A DNA stretch of 64,000 nt from Dyadobacter sp. LHD-138 (GTDB lineage Bacteria > Bacteroidota > Bacteroidia > Cytophagales > Spirosomataceae), in NCBI RefSeq assembly GCF_030929615.1, contig NZ_JAVFVU010000035.1, forward strand, positions 1 through 64,000. The letters run 5' to 3'. Positions 18,235 through 27,494 of this stretch are shown here, piece by piece. The position numbers and the translations under genes were made by a program. Every line of letters begins with the position of its first letter. Position 1 is the stretch's first letter. The notes beneath the pieces are model-generated. The model was not told the origin of the DNA. It ran no database searches and saw nothing but the letters and a program-made list of their open reading frames with translations.

Positions 18235-18491
18235 AGCTTGAGTAGGTTTGAATTTGATAACAAAAATGCACGAACACCCGACAAAAAATAGAACAAATCC
18301 GATCGCAAATTTCTTTCAAATTTATTTTTTAACAGTCTGCACGGAACACGAACGCTAAAGATAAGCTGTTGAATCAGGTATTTTATATATTTTTTCATGG
18401 AACTTTACCTGAGTTTTTGCAATTCCCCTAATGTCGCCGTACCGCTAAGCTTCGACAATCCATCTTTCTAATCATTAAGGTTTCCAGTAAA

Positions 18492-19184
18492 ATGTCAACA
18501 CAACAAACGCAAATCCCCGCATCGAGCCTGGAATTTTTGAAATCGTTAGAGCAGAATAACAACCGGGATTGGTTCAATGCACACAAGGAGGAATTTATTG
18601 CGCAGCAAACTGCTATTGAAATCTTTGCTGATGCCTTGCTAACAGAACTCCGTAAACACGATCTGATCGAGACGCCTTCCGGCAAAAAAAGTCTTCACCG
18701 CATTTACCGGGATACGCGTTTTTCGAAAGAAAAAATTCCTTATAGAACCAATTGGAGCGGGAGTTTCGCCCGCGCAACCAAACAACTTCGGGGTGGATAT
18801 TATTTTCATATCGAGCCGGGCAACAGCTTTATCGGCGGCGGTTTTTGGGGGCCAAACCCGGAAGATTTAAAACGGGTCCGTGATGATATCAGTTTCGATG
18901 CCACGCCATTGAGAAATATTCTCAATGCCCAATCATTCCTGGATACCTTTGGCACCTTGCACGGAGAACAGGTCAAGACCTCACCGAAGGGCTTTGATGC
19001 GAATCACGAGGCGATAGACCTGTTGCGTTACAAACAGTTCCTGCTCATGAAGCGGTTCTCCGATCAGGAGGTACTTAGTCCGGATTTTTTACAGGAAGTG
19101 AACCAGACTTTCAAAAATATGCGCCCTTTTTTCGATTACATGAGTGCCGTACTGACCACCGATATGAACGGTCTTGACATCTGA
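18492..19184 (+). CDS. DUF2461-family protein
   Basis: A 230-residue cytoplasmic protein of the DUF2461 (TIGR02453) family. Family motifs are FLKSLEQNNNRDWFNAHKEE at the N-terminus, then HRIYRDTRFSKEKIPYRTNW and GGYYFHIEPGNSFIGGGFW. The function is unknown. It ends 12 bases before the stop of the convergent outer-membrane receptor gene. Confidence 0.9.
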   Translation: MSTQQTQIPASSLEFLKSLEQNNNRDWFNAHKEEFIAQQTAIEIFADALLTELRKHDLIETPSGKKSLHRIYRDTRFSKEKIPYRTNWSGSFARATKQLRGGYYFHIEPGNSFIGGGFWGPNPEDLKRVRDDISFDATPLRNILNAQSFLDTFGTLHGEQVKTSPKGFDANHEAIDLLRYKQFLLMKRFSDQEVLSPDFLQEVNQTFKNMRPFFDYMSAVLTTDMNGLDI

Positions 19185-19196
19185 CCGTTTTTTGTA

Positions 19197-21638
19197 CTAT
19201 TCTACTCTTCCTTTTTCCTCATCAGAAGCATTGTTGCTATGCCTGCGTTTTCTGGCAAAAGTCTCTTTTCCAAAACGATAAGTCATGGCCAGCCCTACTC
19301 TTTGTGTATCGGTTTGACTTCTCTGGAAATAATCTGCCTGTTTAAGCCCCTCCGAATGATTGTGATAAACCCATGAGTGGAAAATATCTTCCATACTCAG
19401 TCTGACCGTGCCTTTGTCTTTCCAGATCCGTTTTTTAATGCTTACAAAAGCTCTGAACATGCCTTTTGTAAAACCTTGTCCGGCCAGGTCCCGGCTCGCA
19501 TAATACCCACCCAACTCCGCACTCCATTTCTTGTTGATCGTCAGCTGATTGTATAGATTAATCCGGGCCATATAGGTATTCAAATCCAGCTTTTTACCAT
19601 CCACAAATCCGTCAACCCCGATTCTGGACAGCAACGCTTCCAGATTCATATTCCACCATTTGGCCGGCGATAACGAAATTCCGTTTGATAAAAGCAGCAT
19701 AAAACCGCCTCCTATGTTTTGCGGTCTGGTGATAAAAACACTGTCCCTGACGTCTGTCGCATTCAGAATCGTATTGATGAATTTATTGTAACTCAACCCC
19801 ATACGCAGAAACTGCTTGTGGGTAAATTTCAGCTCAAACCGATACTGATACTGCGGATTAAGATCAGAATTCCCGGCGGTATAAGAGTATTTGTCACGGA
19901 AAAACAAAAACGGGTTGAGCAACTGATAATTCGGTCGCGATATTCTTCGGGTCAGGCTAAATGTCAGCGCGTTTTTATTGAGTGAATCGAGTTTGTAATG
20001 CAAAAAAATGCTGGGAAATAATCTGGTGTAATTTTTAGTAAAACGGTTTCCCGCAACTTCTTCATTACCCAGCTGGTTGCCAACGACCTGTGTATTCTCA
20101 ACCCGTAATCCAAGCTGTACCCCGATCCGTTTCCAGGATTTTTGTGAATTGATATACACCGCATTGAGATTCTCATGGTATTTAAAATGATTGGATTTAC
20201 CGTAATCGATGCTTTCTGATGTTCCGGTCAAGTTGTAATAATTCACGATGTTGTCGTTGTCCACAATACTGGATTTGAAACCGGCTTCCAGCCTGGCCTT
20301 GTTTTTGAACGGCTGAACGTAGTCAACTTTCAGGGTATAAATGTTAATATCAGAAGGAATATGATAGATAAATCGGTTTGCCGTTGTTGAAGAATCAGAC
20401 GGCTGATATAGAAAATTGTCCAGCGTCTGGTTACCTCTGGTATTGTAGTTCAGATAATTCACATCACCGGAAATCTCCCTACCGCTTTTACCAAATTTGT
20501 GAACGAAGTTAAAGTTTGTCGCCAGATTTTTCCTTTTTTCGCCGCCCACCGTATTACCCATTCCGACTGCCTCAAGCGCATGATTTGCATTAAAATAATC
20601 ACTGTAGTAATCCAGCCTGCCGTCCCTTCGGGAGCCGTTGAAATTTACCTGAAAACCATAGGTAGTATTTTCCGAAACGGAATAATCCAGTCCCAGGTTA
20701 CCATATAAGCCCTTGTTTTTGTAAATCTGATCATTTTCCAGTTTCACCGACGATGTTAACGCGTTCGCGGTATCAAAAAACCTTCTGTCCCAGTTTTCGT
20801 CTGTGTAATTTTTCTCAAAACCATACCCCAGGTTCGCAAACACGTTCAATTTTTTATAACGGTAATTCAAGTTTAACGCATCATTATTCCTTCCATAACG
20901 TCCCTGTGAATAACCCGCCGAAAGGCTTCCTGTAAAACCTCCCGCCCTATTTTTTTTCAAACGAATGTTGATGACTGCATTACCCGCAGCGTCATACTTA
21001 GCCGACGGATTATCGATCAGTTCGATCCTATCAAGAACGCCACCCGGAATCGACTTTAAATAAGCGGCAAGATCCTGACCGGACATATACGTTGCCCTGC
21101 CGTCGATAAGTACCAGCACACCAGCCCGGCCATTCAGACTTATTTCCCCGTTGACACTCAGCATAATCCCCGGCGTCTTTTCCAAAACCTCCAACGTATT
21201 ACTGGTCGCAGCACTGATCATGGATTCCACATGAACTATCGTTTTATCGATGTCCTGCTCAATTAAAGGCCGTTTTGCCTTCACGACAACCTCATTAAGA
21301 TTAATATTTTGTGCTGGAAGAAGTAGAATCACCGGCAGTATGATCTGGCTGTGCATATCGTCTATTGTCAGCAAAACGCTTTTGTAGGGGTTTTGCCCGA
21401 TGGCTGTTATTGCCAAAAAATAAACGCCGTTTGAAAATTTAGAAAACTGGAATTTTCCCTTGTCATCTGTAATTTCCCCGGTTACCATAGTAGAATCTGC
21501 GGCCCTGAGCAGCTTCACGATGGCGCCCGGTATTACTTCGTTTTTCGTATCTTTCACAGTCCCGGCAATCATTTTGGACTGGGCAAAGGTTTCCAGCGTC
21601 AGAAACCAGCAAATGAGAAAAGTGATTAGTTTGAACAT
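19197..21638 (-). CDS. Outer-membrane beta-barrel (TonB-dependent-like) receptor
   Basis: An 813-residue outer-membrane protein. From the ATG at 21638 it has a signal peptide (MFKLITFLICWFLTLETFAQ), a carboxypeptidase-regulatory-like domain (about 25-100: IAGTVKDTKNEVIPGAIVKL), a plug (about 125-220: NTLEVLEKTPGIMLS and VLVLIDGRATYMSG) and a C-terminal barrel of the outer-membrane beta-barrel family 3 type. No SusD partner is adjacent and the SusC signature is absent, so it is a stand-alone receptor; the ligand is unknown. A start 42 bases upstream would put 14 non-hydrophobic residues before the signal and is less likely. The divergent LytS-type kinase could control it. Confidence 0.88.
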   Translation of the reverse strand: MFKLITFLICWFLTLETFAQSKMIAGTVKDTKNEVIPGAIVKLLRAADSTMVTGEITDDKGKFQFSKFSNGVYFLAITAIGQNPYKSVLLTIDDMHSQIILPVILLLPAQNINLNEVVVKAKRPLIEQDIDKTIVHVESMISAATSNTLEVLEKTPGIMLSVNGEISLNGRAGVLVLIDGRATYMSGQDLAAYLKSIPGGVLDRIELIDNPSAKYDAAGNAVINIRLKKNRAGGFTGSLSAGYSQGRYGRNNDALNLNYRYKKLNVFANLGYGFEKNYTDENWDRRFFDTANALTSSVKLENDQIYKNKGLYGNLGLDYSVSENTTYGFQVNFNGSRRDGRLDYYSDYFNANHALEAVGMGNTVGGEKRKNLATNFNFVHKFGKSGREISGDVNYLNYNTRGNQTLDNFLYQPSDSSTTANRFIYHIPSDINIYTLKVDYVQPFKNKARLEAGFKSSIVDNDNIVNYYNLTGTSESIDYGKSNHFKYHENLNAVYINSQKSWKRIGVQLGLRVENTQVVGNQLGNEEVAGNRFTKNYTRLFPSIFLHYKLDSLNKNALTFSLTRRISRPNYQLLNPFLFFRDKYSYTAGNSDLNPQYQYRFELKFTHKQFLRMGLSYNKFINTILNATDVRDSVFITRPQNIGGGFMLLLSNGISLSPAKWWNMNLEALLSRIGVDGFVDGKKLDLNTYMARINLYNQLTINKKWSAELGGYYASRDLAGQGFTKGMFRAFVSIKKRIWKDKGTVRLSMEDIFHSWVYHNHSEGLKQADYFQRSQTDTQRVGLAMTYRFGKETFARKRRHSNNASDEEKGRVE

Positions 21639-21892
21639 CTTGTTTACTTTTAAATGTTGGCTAACAGATTTATGAAACAAAGATGGATAGCGCCGTGCAG
21701 GGCATAAAACAATGTTGGTGAACCCTGCGAAAAGCCTGACAGATCCAGATTTTCGGATGTTAAAATGATTGAAAGGCCCAAAAAGGGTTTCCGTCAGGAA
21801 TTAATGTTTATTCGTCAGCAGAATTTATAAGCCTTGCCCCGGCTACTGAAATTTACAGCCAGTTATTAAAATCAAGGGCAAACGAAAATGAT

Positions 21893-22933
21893 ATGAACGA
21901 TCTAAGTAACGATATCAAAAACCTGGCTCCGAAGGACTATTTGTATTTCATTCTGACCGCCATTGCCGCGGTACCTGTATGGCTGGCTGCAAATTCATTC
22001 GTGCACGCAATTAATGTCCATGAAGACGAAGCCGTTGCTACGGCCGTCACGATGTGTTTTTTTGCCGGTGTTTTTTTGGGAAGATATCTTGTTTCCACCT
22101 GGACTTCAAAACTAAAAGCGTTACCGGCCGGTCTCGTCATACTCCTTTCAGTACTGATCGTCGTGAGCATCATCGGACTTTTTCTTCATGCTGAATATCC
22201 GTTCGAAGGCCGCGGCGCGCTGAATATTCTGCTTTACTGGATACCTTTTGTGATTCTGAGTGTTTCCCTGGGGATACTGATCAAAATTGTAAGGGCAGTC
22301 ACGCAAAATCAGTTAAGCGAAGCACAAAGTTTGGCCGCCCACAACAAAAGCGAACTCCACCTTTTGCAATCGCAGCTCAGTCCGCATTTTTTGTTTAACA
22401 CGCTCAATAACATGTACGGGCTCTCGATCACCCAGCATGAAAAAGTACCGCCTTTGCTATTGAAATTATCGGATCTTCTGCGTTATTCGATTTACGACGC
22501 CACAGAAATATTTGCGCCGTTAAAAGACGAAATGGCCTATGTTAGCAACTACATTGACTTTGAAAAAATCAGGCTTGGCGACCGGCTCGTACTTTCAACG
22601 GATTTCGAAACGATAACCCGTGACGATATTAAAATAGCACCGATGCTACTGATCGTTTTTATAGAAAATGCATTTAAACACTCAAAAAATACGGCAGAAC
22701 CAAAGATTTTTATTGATATCCAACTTAAAATCTGGGCCGATTCTATTCTGTTTTCTATCAAAAACTCATGTGGCGTTAGTCTGGAAGATGATGAACTGAT
22801 CAATAAACATAGTGGCTTCGGCTTAGCCAATGTCAACAAAAGACTTGAACTTTTATACGCCGGGCAGCATGAATTGCAGATCAAAAATGAAGCGAATTCA
22901 TACCAGGTGATATTACAATTAAAGATGAAATAG
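21893..22933 (+). CDS. LytS-type sensor histidine kinase
   Basis: A 346-residue membrane kinase of the His_kinase (LytS/YehU) class. Four predicted TM helices occupy about 18-140. A short linker leads to the phosphoacceptor region LHLLQSQLSPHFLFNTLNNM (His in PHFLFN). The HATPase domain has the N-box IAPMLLIVFIENAFKHS and the glycine motif HSGFGLANVNKRLELLY. The TAG stop is one base before the ATG of the LytTR regulator, so the two form a cognate pair. The signal is unknown. Confidence 0.95.
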   Translation: MNDLSNDIKNLAPKDYLYFILTAIAAVPVWLAANSFVHAINVHEDEAVATAVTMCFFAGVFLGRYLVSTWTSKLKALPAGLVILLSVLIVVSIIGLFLHAEYPFEGRGALNILLYWIPFVILSVSLGILIKIVRAVTQNQLSEAQSLAAHNKSELHLLQSQLSPHFLFNTLNNMYGLSITQHEKVPPLLLKLSDLLRYSIYDATEIFAPLKDEMAYVSNYIDFEKIRLGDRLVLSTDFETITRDDIKIAPMLLIVFIENAFKHSKNTAEPKIFIDIQLKIWADSILFSIKNSCGVSLEDDELINKHSGFGLANVNKRLELLYAGQHELQIKNEANSYQVILQLKMK

Positions 22934-22934
22934 A

Positions 22935-23645
22935 ATGGTAAAAATCAATTGCCTGATCGTTGACGACGAACCTATTGCAAGAAATATTGTGCAGGCTTAC
23001 TGCGCCCATTTGCCCTATTTGCATGTGGTGGATTCCTGTGCAAACGCGCTGGACGCCAAACTGATCTTACAGCAGCAAAGCGTTGACATTTTATTTCTGG
23101 ATATCAACATGCCCGTTATGAGCGGCATTTCCTTTCTGAAAACGCTTAAAAATCAGCCCATTGTTATTTTCACCACCGCTTACAAGGAATATGCCCTGGA
23201 TGCTTTTGATCTTGCGGTCTGCGATTACATGTTAAAACCTTTTTCGTTCGACCGCTTTCTGATCGCGGTTGATAAGGCCGTTGAAAAATTGCAGGTTCAG
23301 CCGCAAATCCCAATAGAAACCAACACCGCGAAAACCGACGACTACATTTTTATAAAAACAGAAGGCAAAATTTTTAAAATAGGTTTCGAAGACCTGCTCT
23401 TTGCCGAGGCCAACGGCAATAACACAAAAATTGTTACGGCACAAAATACGCTTTTACCGGCTATGACATTTTCAAATTTTGAAGAATTGGTACCGAAAGC
23501 GATCTTCCTCCGCGTGCACCGCTCGTTCATTATCAACAAATCCAAGATAACCCATATCGAAGGAAACCGGGTTTTTATCGAAAAATACGAAATACCGATC
23601 GGCAATAATTACCGGGAAATTTTCATGAAAAGCATCGGCCTGTAA
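22935..23645 (+). CDS. LytTR-family response regulator
   Basis: A 236-residue regulator with an N-terminal receiver domain (about 1-120; acidic pocket VDDEP, phosphoacceptor Asp in ILFLDINMPVMSG, Lys in YMLKPFSFDRF) and a C-terminal LytTR DNA-binding domain (about 135-235; DYIFIKTEGKIFKI and FLRVHRSFIINKSKI). It is the partner of the kinase directly upstream. Targets are not shown by sequence; the divergent outer-membrane receptor gene and the downstream GNAT gene are candidates. Confidence 0.95.
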   Translation: MVKINCLIVDDEPIARNIVQAYCAHLPYLHVVDSCANALDAKLILQQQSVDILFLDINMPVMSGISFLKTLKNQPIVIFTTAYKEYALDAFDLAVCDYMLKPFSFDRFLIAVDKAVEKLQVQPQIPIETNTAKTDDYIFIKTEGKIFKIGFEDLLFAEANGNNTKIVTAQNTLLPAMTFSNFEELVPKAIFLRVHRSFIINKSKITHIEGNRVFIEKYEIPIGNNYREIFMKSIGL

Positions 23646-23747
23646 ATTGTAATATCTAACAGATTTCAAATTTACATATGAATACATATTGAAGATTTCT
23701 GAGAAATAACGGCGCATCTTTAAATCAGGAATGTAAAATCAGAACGA

Positions 23748-24497
23748 ATGAAGGTCCAGATCATAAAAACCGCACTGGCTGAAATTTTGCCTTTTCGCAA
23801 TCTGTTTCTTGCCGAAAACAATTTCCAGATCCGATACAATGCCTGCCATGAACGCGGCTGGTCAGACTCCTACCTTATCACCGTTGACGGCCGTCCCGCC
23901 GGGTATGGTGCTGTCAAGGGGAAAGATGATTTAAAGGACCGCGATACCGCCTTTGAATTTTACGTCATTCCCAGTTACCGGAGTAACCTGGATAAAGTTT
24001 TTGCTGCATTTTTAGCCGATTCGGGCGCTGCATACATCGAATGCCAGACCAATGACAAGGTCATGTGTTCAATGATCAATATCTTTACCGATCACGTTAC
24101 TGCTGACGTAATTCTTTTTGAAGAGGACCGGCTAACCACGCTAAAAGCCGATAACGCGATTTTCAGACCACGAAAAGAAGGAGAAAACTATTTCGAGCAT
24201 AAATCCGAACCGGACGGTCCCTTTGTTGTGGAAACCGGTGGACATGTGGTTGCCACAGGCGGTTTTTTGCTGCACTACAACAAGCCCTTCGCCGATTTGT
24301 ACATGGAGGTGCATGAAAAATACAGACAAATGGGGTTTGGTTCTTTTTTGATTCAGGAAATAAAAAAAGAATGTTATTTAGCCGGTAGAGTCCCGGCCGC
24401 ACGCTGTAATATCAATAACCCGGCTTCAAAGGCAACTTTGCTCAAAGCCGGGTTACGAATCGCAGGATTTATGCAGATTGGAAAAGTCAGAATATGA
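23748..24497 (+). CDS. GNAT-family acetyltransferase, two-lobed
   Basis: A 249-residue protein with GNAT character in both halves. The N-terminal half (about 1-120) resembles a degenerate acetyltransferase lobe (YLITVDGRPAGYGAVKGKDD). The C-terminal half carries the better acetyl-CoA motif EVHEKYRQMGFGSFLIQEIK (about 185-205). Substrate unknown. A nested inverted repeat in its 3' coding end (arms 24417-24426 and 24445-24454) is noted but lies inside the reading frame. It starts 102 bases after the LytTR gene. Confidence 0.78.
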   Translation: MKVQIIKTALAEILPFRNLFLAENNFQIRYNACHERGWSDSYLITVDGRPAGYGAVKGKDDLKDRDTAFEFYVIPSYRSNLDKVFAAFLADSGAAYIECQTNDKVMCSMINIFTDHVTADVILFEEDRLTTLKADNAIFRPRKEGENYFEHKSEPDGPFVVETGGHVVATGGFLLHYNKPFADLYMEVHEKYRQMGFGSFLIQEIKKECYLAGRVPAARCNINNPASKATLLKAGLRIAGFMQIGKVRI

Positions 24498-24527
24498 TTT
24501 TATCCGGGCGGAATTACCGCCGCTCAA

Positions 24528-25823
24528 TTATCTTCTTTCCTTCACCTGGGCAGGAATTCTGTCGATAATTTTATTAATCTTTCCCTTTTGTTTGATCAGA
24601 TCAAAAGCATCATAAAGCTCACCTGTTGCCGTAAATGTATCAAACATCAGCTTGTCGTTATCAACGGTAACGACGTGAAAAAGCTGCGTGTAAAGGGCCG
24701 AACGATCCATCCAGTCTCTTCTTTCCACGTTTGAATCGGTCATTTTAGGGCCACTCACCGAAACCACATACATCGTGCCCGACTTTGCACCTTTTTCGTT
24801 CATCGGAATTTTTACCATGCCGCGTGCATAGGTATGATCATGCCCCTGCAAAACGAGATCAACCTTGTATTTATCAAAAATTGGTTTAAAATTCTCGCGC
24901 ATACGCTTGTTGTCACGCGTGGATTTCGGAGAAAAAATAGGATGATGAAACGTAACCACTGTCCATTTGTTGGGGTTATTTTTTAGGATATCCTCCATCC
25001 AGACCCGCTGTTTTTCCAGATACTGATCCGAAACTTCCACCTGATCAGAATTCAGCGAAATGAACCGGGTTCCCTGGATATCCGCATAATAACAGGTTTC
25101 CTCCAATCCTTTCGGTCCGTTTTCTGGCAGTGTAAACTGTGGCCGCCAAAAGACTGATGTCGTGTTAACACCCTCCGGCGTATCAAAGTGGTCATGGTTT
25201 CCAGGTGTCGGAAATCCCGGAATCACGCTATGAATAAATCCGCCGGCCTGAAACCAGTCGCCCCATTCGACATCCCGGTTTGCCTTATTGATCAGATCCC
25301 CGGCATACATCATCAGCCGCGCATCAGGTGCTTTTCCATATGCTTCACGCGCCACTCGCGACCAAAGCGAGCGAATATTGGTCTGCACATCACCATAATA
25401 AATAAAGGAAAATTTCTCCCCGACCTTTCCAGCCGTGTTGAAATGAATCCACTCGCTCCAATGTTCTCCCTGCCCCACCCGGTATGCATACTTGGTATTG
25501 GGTATGAGATTTTCAAAAATCACGGAATGGTAAACGGCTGTCGGTGTATCTTCAAACTGGAGTTTTTGAGAAATGGCCTTGATTTTTTTTGCTTTGTCAA
25601 CAAAGCGGGGATCTGCATCTGCGAGCACAATTTCAGCGAAACTTTCCGTAACCGACTCCTGTGTCCGCCAGTTCGCCGCCATGGAAGTAGACGGATCCTG
25701 GGTTACATTTAAAATAATCCGATCCGGAAATGTTCCGGGAACGTACGGGTTGCCTGCTATTTGCCCGTGCAGCGGCATATAACAAAGCAGCAAAAATAAA
25801 AAACTGCAAATTTTAACTGGCAT
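24528..25823 (-). CDS. Purple acid phosphatase-like metallophosphoesterase, secreted
   Basis: A 431-residue exported phosphatase. After the signal peptide (MPVKICSFLFLLLCYMPLHG) comes a fibronectin-like purple acid phosphatase N domain (about 25-130; TPTAVYHSVIFENLIPNTKY) and a calcineurin-like domain. All five metal-binding blocks are visible: YYGDVQ, YAGDLIN, PGNHDH, VTFHHPIF and LQGHDHTYARG. It should cleave phosphomonoesters in the periplasm or outside. It starts 127 bases after the SusD stop with a terminator between, so it may be a separate transcript. The location suggests the SusCD pair could import phosphorylated organic matter (inference). Confidence 0.92.
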   Translation of the reverse strand: MPVKICSFLFLLLCYMPLHGQIAGNPYVPGTFPDRIILNVTQDPSTSMAANWRTQESVTESFAEIVLADADPRFVDKAKKIKAISQKLQFEDTPTAVYHSVIFENLIPNTKYAYRVGQGEHWSEWIHFNTAGKVGEKFSFIYYGDVQTNIRSLWSRVAREAYGKAPDARLMMYAGDLINKANRDVEWGDWFQAGGFIHSVIPGFPTPGNHDHFDTPEGVNTTSVFWRPQFTLPENGPKGLEETCYYADIQGTRFISLNSDQVEVSDQYLEKQRVWMEDILKNNPNKWTVVTFHHPIFSPKSTRDNKRMRENFKPIFDKYKVDLVLQGHDHTYARGMVKIPMNEKGAKSGTMYVVSVSGPKMTDSNVERRDWMDRSALYTQLFHVVTVDNDKLMFDTFTATGELYDAFDLIKQKGKINKIIDRIPAQVKERR

Positions 25824-25842
25824 CAGGATTCGGTTTTAGAAT

Positions 25843-25882
25843 TAAAAAGAACCGGGTGAACAGTTGCCTTCATCACCCGGTT
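25843..25882 (-). terminator. Terminator after susD-like gene
   Basis: AACCGGGTGA (25850-25859) and TCACCCGGTT (25873-25882) form a 10-bp stem. Read on the minus strand it is followed by CTTTTTAATTC. It separates the SusD-like gene from the downstream phosphatase gene. Confidence 0.8.
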
Positions 25883-25949
25883 ATATGCATTTGGCTACCT
25901 ATTGATACGATTTAAAAAGCGAATCAGGCTATCCGAAGTACTTCTGGTT

Positions 25950-27479
25950 CTATTTGAGATACCACATTAAAGTATACTCATCATCGGTTCCGAAAATGCT
26001 GACAGCCTTCTTGTAATTTTCATTATTGGTGGCACTTTCGCTATCAGGATAACGGTACCGTTTTGGAATTAACTTATTGACGACAAGCGGACCTGTACGA
26101 AATTTAGGAAAACCAGTGCGTCGGTGATCAAACCATCCCTCAGAGGTTTTGAAGAACATCGAAAGCCATTTTTGCGTGATAAGCTGTTCAAGTGTTCCAT
26201 CGTATTTCACCAGGACGTGGTTGTAATAGTCTCTTTTTACCGCCTCCGCCTTTACGCCATAATAATCCATCGAGGACTCAATTCCCTTATTATAGAAAGA
26301 CTCCGCGGTTTCTCCTGGAACGGTAATTTTCCCGCTTTGCAGCGCCTCTGCCAAAATAAAACAAACCTCCGAATAGGTCACCAGACTCGCTTTGAGCATA
26401 TTGTCCGAGTTTTTTCTAAAAATAGCACCGAGTTGGGAAATATGATCTTCGCCACCATTATAGGAAGCCGGCTCGTCAATAGCATTTGGCACACCGACAT
26501 ATTCATTTTTATCGACCGTTGATCCCACTGTGGTTTTAACCGGTGTATACCAGACAGAAACTCTCGGGTCATTTCTTGCCAAAAGATGATCAACCACCTC
26601 TTTACTCGCTTTTGTTTTCACAAAGTCATAGTCGATCATGGCAAGCGCGCCTCCGGGCCAGCTGTTTGCAGCGATATCACCCAAATACCTGATTTCCGCG
26701 TTGTCAGCATTACTTTCAAAAACAGGATATTTGGACTTATCCTTCACAATTCCCTGCATTTCGGTAAACGCAGCAGGATAATTTTTTGAAATCCGAAGCA
26801 GCATACGCAGCCTCAAAGAATTAGCCAGTTTCCGCCACAACAGCGCCTTGCCACCGTACATCATATCCGCACTGGCCAGAATCACCTTATCCGTCGAAGC
26901 CAGCAGATCATTCGCCTCACGCAATTCACGCAATAAGTCAGGGTAAATATCCTTTTGCAGATCATACTTTGGATGCGTTAGATTACTTTCCTTGGATTGC
27001 AGTGCGTCCGTGTAAGGCAAATCTCCATAAAGATCGCTGGCATAGGAATAGTTGAACGCCTTCATAATTTTAGAAACAGCCAGATACTGCACCTCTCCAA
27101 GTTTTTCGGCCTGGGCAGCCAGCGTTTTATTCACCATTAAAAACGAATAGGCATCATACCATCCAACCGGGCCCCAGTTGAAAAGATCATAACCCGTTGT
27201 ACGCACGAGTGTCATGTATCTTCCGGCAATGGCCGGCCGGCCAGAAAAAGCCTGTGTCTGATAATAATAGGCTGTGGAAACGATCACATTCGACATCAGA
27301 TAATCCGAGTTGATGGACTCCGGCCGATTGGGGTTTTCATTTATTTTTTCAAAATCATCGGTGCACGAACTCAGGCAAATCCCGATGAAAGCCACCATGA
27401 AAAACCCGGAAGATATTTTCTTTTTTAATCTTTCAGCCCTTCTCTGAGGAGCACTGAAAAATGGTTTTATATTTTTCAT
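25950..27479 (-). CDS. SusD/RagB-family surface lipoprotein
   Basis: A 509-residue lipoprotein that caps the SusC transporter and binds substrate at the cell surface. The signal peptide ends in ICLSSC, a good lipobox, followed by the usual SusD start TDDFEKINENPNRPE. The TPR-rich SusD_like-2 fold is indicated by SLRLRMLLRISKNYP and the family end TQKWLSMFFKTSEGWFDHRR. The ATG at 27479 is preferred to a TTG six bases upstream. The gene starts 15 bases after the susC stop. Confidence 0.95.
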   Translation of the reverse strand: MKNIKPFFSAPQRRAERLKKKISSGFFMVAFIGICLSSCTDDFEKINENPNRPESINSDYLMSNVIVSTAYYYQTQAFSGRPAIAGRYMTLVRTTGYDLFNWGPVGWYDAYSFLMVNKTLAAQAEKLGEVQYLAVSKIMKAFNYSYASDLYGDLPYTDALQSKESNLTHPKYDLQKDIYPDLLRELREANDLLASTDKVILASADMMYGGKALLWRKLANSLRLRMLLRISKNYPAAFTEMQGIVKDKSKYPVFESNADNAEIRYLGDIAANSWPGGALAMIDYDFVKTKASKEVVDHLLARNDPRVSVWYTPVKTTVGSTVDKNEYVGVPNAIDEPASYNGGEDHISQLGAIFRKNSDNMLKASLVTYSEVCFILAEALQSGKITVPGETAESFYNKGIESSMDYYGVKAEAVKRDYYNHVLVKYDGTLEQLITQKWLSMFFKTSEGWFDHRRTGFPKFRTGPLVVNKLIPKRYRYPDSESATNNENYKKAVSIFGTDDEYTLMWYLK

Positions 27480-27494
27480 TTTCAAGAACGCTAT

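Noticed and set aside
24417..24454. Nested inverted repeat as a terminator
   Set aside because: Lies inside the 3' coding part of the GNAT gene and has no T run; probably a chance of coding sequence.
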